In this document: piece by piece, positions 46,816-53,906 of the stretch
Position numbering within the stretch: the first letter of the stretch is position 1
Layout of the letters: the number at the start of each line of letters is the position of its first letter
From: Massilia violaceinigra
GTDB taxonomy: Bacteria > Pseudomonadota > Gammaproteobacteria > Burkholderiales > Burkholderiaceae_D
Assembly: GCF_002752675.1 (NCBI RefSeq)
Contig: NZ_CP024608.1
Location: 3,348,001 to 3,412,000, forward strand
Reading direction: 5' to 3'
DNA length: 64,000 bases
Made by a program: the position numbers and the translations under genes
The notes under the pieces: generated by a model
Databases searched by the model: none
What the model was told of the DNA's origin: nothing
Seen by the model: only the letters and a program-made list of their open reading frames with translations

Positions 46816-47238
46816 ATGGCAGAAGAGAACGGAACAGGGGAAGAGCGCGTTGTTCTGGACGCGCGCACCCTTCAGAATATCAGCCCCGAAACCCTGGCAC
46901 GCCTTCGCAGCGAGTTCGGCATGTCGGTCGAGCTGAAATCGACCAAGCCGGGCTTGTCCGGACTGCTCGACAGCCTGACCAGGGGCGGCACCCTCACCAC
47001 GCCACAGGGGATGGTGGCCGCCTATGACCGCGGCTTCGATCGCACCAGTCCCGGCTACGACAAGTACTACGACCGCGACCGGGCCCTGGCCAACCCTGCC
47101 CAGGATTTGCTCGACCCGGTGATTAACCCCGGCCCGCTCATCCCCGGCGTGGCCAACCCTGCCCAGCCCGGCCTTGCCCCCGTGGTGAGCCCCGGCATCG
47201 ACGCCGGGGTGCTGAACCGTTTAACCCCTCGCCGATGA
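46816..47238 (+). CDS. putative RiPP precursor with [YF]-D-[RK] cyclophane motifs
   Basis: 140 residues, AGGAGG ribosome site, no signal peptide. Residues 1-65 look like an acidic, helical leader (ERVVLDARTLQNISPETLARL). Residues 70-87 hold two copies of a heptad YD[RK]x[FY]DR, giving four aromatic-Asp-basic triplets: Y70-D-R72, F74-D-R76, Y81-D-K83, Y85-D-R87. The remaining 50 residues are Pro-rich with two NPAQ repeats. Three-residue cyclophane enzymes join the first aromatic residue of such a triplet to the third residue. It stands 273 bp before the radical SAM gene. Precursor status is inferred from these motifs and context. Confidence 0.75.
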   Translation: MAEENGTGEERVVLDARTLQNISPETLARLRSEFGMSVELKSTKPGLSGLLDSLTRGGTLTTPQGMVAAYDRGFDRTSPGYDKYYDRDRALANPAQDLLDPVINPGPLIPGVANPAQPGLAPVVSPGIDAGVLNRLTPRR

Positions 47239-47336
47239 CGCAAGGCGGGCTTGCCCGCCGTAGAGGGACATGGCGTTAAGTTAAGCCGTTTTGTGACCAC
47301 GAATTTCAAAACTGTCATTTCTGCCATTGGCAGAGA

Positions 47337-47433
47337 TGACTTCCCGCGCAGGGCTAGGCGCTCCCACGGCAATCCAAGGGTCTGTCGCTTAGCAAAGATG
47401 CCTTGGATTCCCGCCTGCGCGGGAATGACGGAG
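47337..47433. repeat. inverted pair of dispersed repeats inside the peptide operon
   Basis: A divergent copy ACTTCCCGCGCAGGGC.. (about 47337-47379) faces an intact copy CCTTGGATTCCCGCCTGCGC.. (47401-47433) between precursor and maturase genes. It can form hairpins in the mRNA and may lower transcription into the enzyme genes. Confidence 0.6.
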
Positions 47434-47437
47434 CTTA

Positions 47438-47489
47438 ATTTAGCGGCATTATTTAGCGGCTTGATTTAGCGGCTTGATTTAGCGGCATT
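47438..47489. repeat. four contiguous 13-bp tandem repeats
   Basis: ATTTAGCGGCATT, ATTTAGCGGCTTG, ATTTAGCGGCTTG, ATTTAGCGGCATT follow one another without gaps and end 22 bp before the maturase ATG. The first and last units are identical, as are the middle two. Could be a slippage tract, a regulatory site or a duplicated protein-binding site. Confidence 0.85.
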
Positions 47490-47511
47490 CGCCGTAGAGG
47501 GAGACATCGAT

Positions 47512-48726
47512 ATGTTCGTGACCCACGCGCCCCAGCAGCGCTTCAAGGCATTCTACGACTGCCTGTCCAACAACGATACGGCGACATCATCGGTCGTCTC
47601 AAGCTACATTCTCGTCAAGCTCGCCGCCAGGTGCAATCTGGCTTGCACTTACTGCTACTGGTTTCGCGATAAAAGCGTGCTCGACGCGCCAAAGCGGCTG
47701 ACCCTGGAAGCCGAGGATGCATTTATCACGCGACTTGGCGAGCATATCCGCCAGCATCAGCTGAAGACATTCTTCATCCTGTTCCACGGCGGCGAGCCCT
47801 TGCTGTTCGGTGCGGCACGCTTCGAAGCGCTGTGCGCCAAGCTGCGCGAGCTGGAAGCGGCGCACGGTTGCCAGCTCAAGCTGGCGGTGACCACCAATGG
47901 CGTGCTGGTCGATGCGCACTGGGCGTCGCTCTTGCAACGCTGGAATGTCGGGGTCACCGTCAGCCTGGACGGGCCGCGCGCCGTCAATGACAGCCGCCGC
48001 ATCGGCTTTCGTGGCCAGGGCAGTTTCGACGCCATTCTCGCGGGCGTGAGGCAACTGCGCGCAGCCGGCGTCGAGCCCGGCTTTCTCAGCGTGTGCGAAC
48101 CATCGTCGGACCCGCGCGAACTGGTCCGCTTCTTCGCCGAGGATCTCGGCGCTTGCGATTTCGACGTCCTGGTGCCGGATGCGACCCATGAAGACACGCC
48201 GGCATCGATCGCCGCCTTTTACATCGGCCTGTTCGATGCGTGGTGGGATACCTGGCTCGACCGCGGCGTGCGCATCCGGCTGCTCGACACCCTGGTGCGC
48301 GGCCTGCTGGGAGAAGAAAGCCGGATCGAGTCGATCGGCTTCGGGCCGAACACAACGAGCACGCTGGCGACCGACGGCGCCATCGAGCCGCTGGACGTGC
48401 TGCGCACGGCCGGCGACAGTTTCACGCGCACCCGCATCGATGTCTTTCACAACGGCCTGCAGGACATCCAGAGCGATCCGCTGTGGCGTGAGGTGCTGCA
48501 GGCCTCGCTGACCCTGCCGAAGACGTGCCAGAGTTGCCAGCATCGGATGACCTGCGGCGGCGGGCATGTGGGCCAGCGCTGGTCGGCCGCCCGGCGCTTC
48601 GACAACCCGACCGTCTATTGCGAGGATATCAAGGCGATTCTTGCGCACATGTCGGCGCGGCTGTTTGCGGACATGACGATCGTCGCGCCGGCCGGCGCGC
48701 TGGAAGCCGTCAGAGAAGCAGCATGA
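47512..48726 (+). CDS. radical SAM/SPASM-type peptide maturase, probable cyclophane synthase
   Basis: 404 residues. The [4Fe-4S]-SAM motif is C41-xxx-C45-xx-C48 (RCNLACTYCYWF), followed by FHGGEPLLF, TTNGVLVD and VSLDGPRAVND, the pattern of FxsB/triceptide maturases. A C-terminal Cys cluster (C339, C342, C348, C370; TCGGGHVGQRWSAARRFDNPTVYC) would bind auxiliary clusters. Such enzymes join an aromatic ring carbon to a beta carbon two residues on. GAGGGAGA precedes the ATG. Its stop overlaps the oxygenase gene (ATGA). NCBI uses names such as YhhB for relatives, as far as I recall. Confidence 0.9.
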   Translation: MFVTHAPQQRFKAFYDCLSNNDTATSSVVSSYILVKLAARCNLACTYCYWFRDKSVLDAPKRLTLEAEDAFITRLGEHIRQHQLKTFFILFHGGEPLLFGAARFEALCAKLRELEAAHGCQLKLAVTTNGVLVDAHWASLLQRWNVGVTVSLDGPRAVNDSRRIGFRGQGSFDAILAGVRQLRAAGVEPGFLSVCEPSSDPRELVRFFAEDLGACDFDVLVPDATHEDTPASIAAFYIGLFDAWWDTWLDRGVRIRLLDTLVRGLLGEESRIESIGFGPNTTSTLATDGAIEPLDVLRTAGDSFTRTRIDVFHNGLQDIQSDPLWREVLQASLTLPKTCQSCQHRMTCGGGHVGQRWSAARRFDNPTVYCEDIKAILAHMSARLFADMTIVAPAGALEAVREAA

Positions 48727-50330
48727 GCCCGGCGCAACTTGCCGAACGGCTGGTCCCGGGCGAGACGGCGCGCGCCCCGTTTCCCCATTTTTTCCGCGAC
48801 GGCACGCTGCCGGACCGGTTGGCGGAGAACCTGCTGGCATGGATGGAAACAGGCGCGCGCTGGCGCCTGCATACCGCGTCCTTCTTTGAACAGTACGAGC
48901 TGGACTTGACGGCCACCTCGATGCCGGAAGAGTGCCGCATCCTGTTCGCCCCGGAAACGCTGGCGGCGATCACGTCGCGCTACGCCAGCGCTTTCAAGCG
49001 CAAGATGAGCGGCCGGGCCAGCGTGACGGCGCATAAGCTGGTGAGCGGCCAAACCATCGGCATTCACACCGACGAGCCGCTCGGCGAGCGCGAAACCCAT
49101 CGTTTGCTGGTCCAGCTCAACCGCGGCTGGCAACCGGAGCGCGGCGGTGAATTGTTGCTTCTTGCGGGGAACGATATCGGTGCGCTGCATTCGGTGATCG
49201 AGCCCGCCCACAACCGGGCCGTCGGCTTCGAGATGTCGGAGCGGTCATTTCACGCCGTCGCCCGGGTCAATGACTGGGCACGCTACACCGTGATCTTTTC
49301 GTTCTGGGCGGACGACCGTCCGAGCCCGGCGATGACGAGGCACGTCGCCATGCCGCAACGCGAGCAGGTACTGGCTTTCCTGCGGCAGCAGGGCGCCGCG
49401 ACGGTGCCCCACTCCGATGGCAGCTTTCTCGATCACCTCAAGGGCGTCGAGCGCATCCTCGACCGCTGGGGCGCGCCGCTCGAGGTGCGCCTGGCGGGCT
49501 TGCTGCACAGCGTGTATGGAACAGAAGGGTTTGCCGCCACGGCCACGGTCGAACCCGCACAAGTGGAGGCCCTGGCGGGCGCGGCTGCGGCGCAGCTGGT
49601 GGCGCTGTTTTGCGGCATGACCCCGGCCTCGCTGGTGGACAGCGTGGCCGCACACCATCCCGCCCTGCGCAAGCGCGACGGCAGCGCGCTTGACGCCGGG
49701 CAGGACCAGGTCGACGCCCTGTTGCTCATGTACCTGGCCAACATGGCGGAGCAGCTTCCGCGGCTGCGCCATCTGCAAGAGGTGGTGGACGACGACCGTG
49801 CCATCTATCAGCGCATCCGCGCGTATGTGCCGGCGCCGGTACGGGCCGAGCTCGACGCCCTGTTCGAACGCCTGGGCGCTGATCGCCGCGAGGCGCATGC
49901 CGACAGTGCCATCGAAGCACTGCGGCTGTACATCGGCGACGGCGGGGGCGATGAGATGCTGCGCGGCCAAACGACCTTGCTCGGCCACTTGTCCGGCATG
50001 GATGGCTGGCTGGCGGGGCAGAGGGCGCAAGCCGAGGTGCGGGTGGCCGCCTTCGCCCAGGGATTGTACGGCTGGAAAGCGGATCTTTCCGAACAGAACC
50101 GGGCCATCGTCCGGGTCGTCGCCGGCGAGGCGGCCGAGAGGCTGGCCTGGCTGTTCGCCGCTTGCGACGATGCCGCCCTGGCCGATGCCGAGGGCGCCGT
50201 CGGCCTGGAGGACGATACGGGGCAGGGCATCCTCGAACTTGCTGGCGTGAATGGACGGCGCGAGCCGGTCACGCGGCGCGAACTGGCGTGCCTTGCGCTG
50301 CTGGCGCGCGCCGACAGGGAGGCAATATGA
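48723..50330 (+). CDS. Fe(II)/2-oxoglutarate oxygenase fused to tandem HD-like (DUF6817-type) repeats
   Basis: 535 residues from ATG 48723, overlapping the maturase stop. Residues 1-200 are a prolyl-4-hydroxylase-like oxygenase: iron ligands H115-x-D117 (GIHTDEP) and H177 (SFHAV), 2-oxoglutarate Arg187 (ARYTVIFSFW). Residues 211-370 resemble a small HD-like domain (VPHSDGSFLDHLKGVERIL..VRLAGLLHSVYGTEGF). Residues 410-480 look like a second, degenerate copy (TTLLGHLSGMDGWL..VRVAAFAQGLYGW) lacking the His. In triceptide pathways such oxygenases hydroxylate cyclophane residues. The fusion to two HD-like repeats is the odd part. Confidence 0.82.
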   Translation: MSPAQLAERLVPGETARAPFPHFFRDGTLPDRLAENLLAWMETGARWRLHTASFFEQYELDLTATSMPEECRILFAPETLAAITSRYASAFKRKMSGRASVTAHKLVSGQTIGIHTDEPLGERETHRLLVQLNRGWQPERGGELLLLAGNDIGALHSVIEPAHNRAVGFEMSERSFHAVARVNDWARYTVIFSFWADDRPSPAMTRHVAMPQREQVLAFLRQQGAATVPHSDGSFLDHLKGVERILDRWGAPLEVRLAGLLHSVYGTEGFAATATVEPAQVEALAGAAAAQLVALFCGMTPASLVDSVAAHHPALRKRDGSALDAGQDQVDALLLMYLANMAEQLPRLRHLQEVVDDDRAIYQRIRAYVPAPVRAELDALFERLGADRREAHADSAIEALRLYIGDGGGDEMLRGQTTLLGHLSGMDGWLAGQRAQAEVRVAAFAQGLYGWKADLSEQNRAIVRVVAGEAAERLAWLFAACDDAALADAEGAVGLEDDTGQGILELAGVNGRREPVTRRELACLALLARADREAI

Positions 50331-51313
50331 ACGCGTCCACACCGGTGGTTGCCGTGCCGCGTGCGGCGGGCGCCGATGCCAGCGCGGTCATGGCCGATCT
50401 GGCGCGCATTTTTCACGACCGCGCACCGCAATTGCTTGGGGAAACGGCGCGCACGTTCTTCGTCGAGATGGTGTCGGTGCACGTGGCACGGGCGCCGGCC
50501 GACGCCGACCTGACGCGGGCGGCGCTCGACCAGCTCGGCATCGCAGCGGGCGAGATGGCGAACTGGCGCCAGATCGAGGATGACCCGGCCTCCGGCCGGC
50601 GCTTCGCCCTCATGCTCGAGCACACCCATGCGCTCGAAGCCTGGTGCCGCGCTCCCTTGCTCAAGGACGACGGGCGGCCGACGCTGCTGCTCCACATCGA
50701 TGCGCACGACGACTTGAACGGCCCGAGCCTCTTGCCGGATGCGGACCGAAGGAAATACCTGGCACCGCTCGGATCGGATGTCATGACACTGGACGACCCG
50801 AAAACCGTGCGCCGTTTCGCCACGCGCGGCTATATCGGCATCGGCGGCTTCATCGCGCCCATGATCGGCAGCGCCGCCATCGACGCGATGCTGCACGTTC
50901 CGGGGCCAGCCCAGGCCGGCGGGCGCGGCGCGGCATCGCTGGCCATCGGCCTCGCGCCCGACAGCGGCTTCATCCGCGTCGAGAAACAGAACTGCGCCAG
51001 GCCGGGCATTCCCTACCACCGCATGAACCTGGCGGCGGCGCTCGAGGTGGCGCACTCCTTCGACGGCCATATCTTGCTGGACATCGATCTCGACGCTTTT
51101 TGCAATCGCTACGATACGCATGGCGATTCCGAGGTCCAGGACGCCGATGCACTCATTGCCATGGCAGAGGCGGCGCAGCTGCTCACGGCGAGCGGCCTGC
51201 CCAGGCGCGCCGCCGTGACGACAGTGGCCCTGTCGCCCGGATTTTTCCCGGGCAGCCTGTGGCGGGAAGCGCTGCGCTTCGCCAACGCCATGCGTGCCCA
51301 ATCTATCGGATGA
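50327..51313 (+). CDS. arginase-like (UPF0489-type) enzyme, candidate peptide arginase
   Basis: 328 residues from ATG 50327 (GGGAGG upstream), overlapping the oxygenase stop by ATGA. It has both arginase-fold metal motifs: D125-A-H127-D-D129 (LLHIDAHDDL) and D252-x-D254-x-D256 (ILLDIDLDAFCN). This fits the ureohydrolase superfamily as found in UPF0489 proteins. OspR of the landornamide pathway is an established precedent for arginases that turn peptide Arg into ornithine. With Arg at three of four core triplets in the precursor, the same reaction is plausible. Substrate is inference. Confidence 0.8.
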   Translation: MNASTPVVAVPRAAGADASAVMADLARIFHDRAPQLLGETARTFFVEMVSVHVARAPADADLTRAALDQLGIAAGEMANWRQIEDDPASGRRFALMLEHTHALEAWCRAPLLKDDGRPTLLLHIDAHDDLNGPSLLPDADRRKYLAPLGSDVMTLDDPKTVRRFATRGYIGIGGFIAPMIGSAAIDAMLHVPGPAQAGGRGAASLAIGLAPDSGFIRVEKQNCARPGIPYHRMNLAAALEVAHSFDGHILLDIDLDAFCNRYDTHGDSEVQDADALIAMAEAAQLLTASGLPRRAAVTTVALSPGFFPGSLWREALRFANAMRAQSIG

Positions 51314-51457
51314 GCGCGCGCTGACCTACCGCCGCTCCCCCTGCGCTCGCATGCGCCCTTGTCGTACAGCCCGGCATCACGCCCGGCCGTGGGCCAGCCT
51401 CGCGCGGCCGCCATCCCCGGAGTAAGATGCTCGCTGGATTAATTACAAGGAGCATGG

Positions 51458-52219
51458 ATGCACAGCGAACGACAGGAGTTTCCCGGGGCCGATGGCCAGA
51501 AGCTGGCGGCCCGTCTCGATGCGCCCGACGGCCCGGTGCGCGCGTATGCGCTGTTTGCCCACTGTTTTACCTGCGGCAAGGACGTGTTTGCGGCCAGCCG
51601 CATCGCCCAGGCCCTGACCGAGCATGGCATCGCCGTGCTGCGCTTCGATTTCACGGGGCTGGGCGCGAGCGAAGGCGATTTTGCAAATACCAATTTTTCA
51701 TCGAATGTGCAGGATCTGGTGGCTGCCGCCGCTTTCATGCGCGGCGCGCTCAAGGCGCCCGAGATCCTCATCGGACACAGCCTCGGTGGCGCTGCCGTGC
51801 TGGCGGCTGCCGCCAGCATCGATGAGGTGCGCGCCGTCGTGACCGTGGGCGCGCCCAGCGATCCGTCGCATGTCAGCGGGCTGTTCGGGGAAAAGCTCGG
51901 GGTGATCGAAGCCGAGGGCGAGGCGCAGGTACAGCTGGCCGGGCGGCCGTTTACCATCAAGCGCCAGTTCTTGCTCGATGCCGCCGAGCAGAATCTGAAC
52001 GCCAGCACGGGCCAGCTCAAGCGTACCCTGATGGTCATGCATTCGCCGCACGACCGTACCGTGGGGATCGATAATGCGCTGCATATTTTCCAGGCGGCCA
52101 AGCATCCGAAGAGTTTTGTATCGCTCGACGATGCCGATCATTTGCTCACGCGCAGGGAAGATGCGGTGTGGGTCGCCGGCATGATTGCGGCGTGGAGTGC
52201 GCGCTATGTGAGCGCTTGA
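51458..52219 (+). CDS. alpha/beta hydrolase
   Basis: 253 residues; AAGGAG precedes the ATG at 51458. Nucleophile elbow GHSLGGAA, oxyanion region [14 protein letters not shown], acid Asp in [11 protein letters not shown] and His in [10 protein letters not shown]. It matches the hydrolase found alone or fused to OsmC-type proteins. It is separated from the peptide cluster by 144 bp and may be unrelated; cytoplasmic. Substrate unknown. Confidence 0.9.
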   Translation: MHSERQEFPGADGQKLAARLDAPDGPVRAYALFAHCFTCGKDVFAASRIAQALTEHGIAVLRFDFTGLGASEGDFANTNFSSNVQDLVAAAAFMRGALKAPEILIGHSLGGAAVLAAAASIDEVRAVVTVGAPSDPSHVSGLFGEKLGVIEAEGEAQVQLAGRPFTIKRQFLLDAAEQNLNASTGQLKRTLMVMHSPHDRTVGIDNALHIFQAAKHPKSFVSLDDADHLLTRREDAVWVAGMIAAWSARYVSA

Positions 52220-52316
52220 GGAGGAGATAGATGCCGTTGTCGGCTGAGCTGGCAATTCGGTTCGCGGACTTGCGCGCCCCGGCCGTCATTCAAGGCACCG
52301 CTGCTTGACACCAGTG

Positions 52317-52347
52317 CCTTGGATTCCCGCCTGCGCGGGAAGGACGG
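52317..52347. repeat. single dispersed repeat copy
   Basis: CCTTGGATTCCCGCCTGCGC.. with hairpin, closely similar to the copy at 47401-47433, lying between convergent genes. Confidence 0.65.
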
Positions 52348-52423
52348 TTTTGAAATCAACGGGCATGCGCCAATGCGCCTCTTTTCCAACGGCGCGACAC
52401 GTTTCCGGAGGGGGCGATGCGTT

Positions 52424-52774
52424 TTATTCGTCGTCGAATTCTTCGGCCAAATTCTTCCAGCCTTTGAGCTTGGCGAAGGCGCTGAATTCTTCAGGGGCTT
52501 CGAGCACGATCAGCTTGCGGTCCTGCAGGCCCGGGTCGCTGTGCGAAAAGTTCGGCCCCACGTAGCCCAGCGCGCGCAGGCGGTCGATGATGTTGCCGAC
52601 GAGGACCTTGTCCTTGTACAGCCCACCGTCAATCGGCGCAGCGAAGTCCACGTACACGTCAATAATTCCGTAACCCTCGTCGAAAATGCGGATCGCCTTG
52701 ACGTCGTGGGAACGGCTGGTGCTGTCACTGGCCTTGAACGGGCCGCTCAGCTGGATGTCGGTATCGGTAGTCAT
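52424..52774 (-). CDS. small conserved-looking protein, function unknown
   Basis: 116 residues from ATG 52774 (MTTDTDIQLSGPFKASD); the frame is open upstream into the diguanylate cyclase gene but without homology. Cytoplasmic, acidic, no Cys. A regular alpha/beta pattern (AIRIFDEGYGIIDVYVDFAAP, DRLRALGYVGPNF, ENLAEEFDDE-like acidic end) suggests a folded protein. 19 bp after the diguanylate cyclase gene on the same strand, so possibly co-transcribed. Not recognised. Confidence 0.7.
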   Translation of the reverse strand: MTTDTDIQLSGPFKASDSTSRSHDVKAIRIFDEGYGIIDVYVDFAAPIDGGLYKDKVLVGNIIDRLRALGYVGPNFSHSDPGLQDRKLIVLEAPEEFSAFAKLKGWKNLAEEFDDE

Positions 52775-52793
52775 AGGGCGCAGCATAGCACCA

Positions 52794-53771
52794 TCAGCGC
52801 GAAACGGTATTGCGTCCCTTGTGCTTGGCCCGGTACAGCGCCTGGTCGCCCCGTTCGTACGCCGCACCTTGCGCAAGCGCATCCTCGGCATCGTGCGGAT
52901 ACAGGAATGCCAGCCCGATCGACAAGGTCACCGTGCCATACGGATCGTTGGCCAGGTGGGGGATGGCCTCGGCTGCCAGCGCCGCGCGGATGCGCTCGGC
53001 CAGCTCCACGCTTTCCTCTTCGCTATTGGCGGTAAACAGGCAGGCGAATTCATCGCCGCCAAGGCGGAAACCCAGGTCGCCCGGCCGGTTCAGGGTGCGC
53101 CGGATCGCCTGCGCCACGGCGCCCAGCACCACGTCGCCCTGCGGATGGCCGTGCGTGTCGTTGTAACCCTTAAAACGGTCGACATCGGCCAGCAGCAAGG
53201 TCAGCAGGCGTTGGTCGCGCTGCGCGCGCCGCTGCTCTTCCACGAAACGCATATTGAAATAACGCCGGTTCTTGAGCCCCGTCAATTCGTCGGTCAGGCT
53301 GTCGGCCTGGGCCGTCCGCACGTCGGTGATGTCGGTCGACACCGCGCAGGTGGCAATCACGGCGCCGTCATCGTCGAACAGGGGAAACTTGACCGTGGCA
53401 TAGGTGTGCAGGGACTGGTCGCGGTGGTACACGGTTTCTTCTTCGTGGATGGCGCGCCGTTCTGTGGCGGCGCGCTGGTCGTTGCGCCACAGCTGCTCGG
53501 CAATGTCCGGCGGGAAAAGGTCGAACACCTTGCGGCCCACGAAGGCGGCCGCATCGTAGCCGTCCAGGATCTCGAAGTGGCGGCTGGCCATGAGAATCGT
53601 GCCGTCGAGCGCCTTGGCCGAGATCAGCACCGGCGCATTGTCGAGCAGCGCGTCCAAGGTGCGCTCCGCTTCGCGCACGCGCCGCAGCTCCTCGCGCAGA
53701 AAGGCGTTTTCCTCCGACAGTTGCGCGATTGCCTGCGCCTGGCCCTGCGCTACCTCGATGCTCGTGCTCAT
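52794..53771 (-). CDS. diguanylate cyclase with coiled-coil and PAS domain
   Basis: 325 residues: N-terminal coiled coil (AIAQLSEENAFLREELRRVREAE), PAS domain (LDNAPVLISAKALDGTILMASRHFEILDGYD) with PAC segment, then GGDEF with intact active site (FRLGGDEFACLF) and RxxD inhibitory site (RPGD). Makes cyclic-di-GMP. A second cyclase in the window, unlinked to the CheC operon. Confidence 0.93.
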   Translation of the reverse strand: MSTSIEVAQGQAQAIAQLSEENAFLREELRRVREAERTLDALLDNAPVLISAKALDGTILMASRHFEILDGYDAAAFVGRKVFDLFPPDIAEQLWRNDQRAATERRAIHEEETVYHRDQSLHTYATVKFPLFDDDGAVIATCAVSTDITDVRTAQADSLTDELTGLKNRRYFNMRFVEEQRRAQRDQRLLTLLLADVDRFKGYNDTHGHPQGDVVLGAVAQAIRRTLNRPGDLGFRLGGDEFACLFTANSEEESVELAERIRAALAAEAIPHLANDPYGTVTLSIGLAFLYPHDAEDALAQGAAYERGDQALYRAKHKGRNTVSR

Positions 53772-53906
53772 TGGGACGGCTTCAGGAAGCCGTGCTCGAC
53801 GGCAATGCTTCAGAATATACCAGTGTCGGCCGGCGTTGACAGCAATGCCGCAAACAATCTCGCGCCGGCCCGCCGGAGTGTGGTTTTCGCGTGCTTCGGC
53901 GCCAGC

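Noticed and set aside
47239..47511. CRISPR-like array from the short repeats
   Set aside because: Repeats are 13 bp and contiguous without spacers, so not CRISPR.
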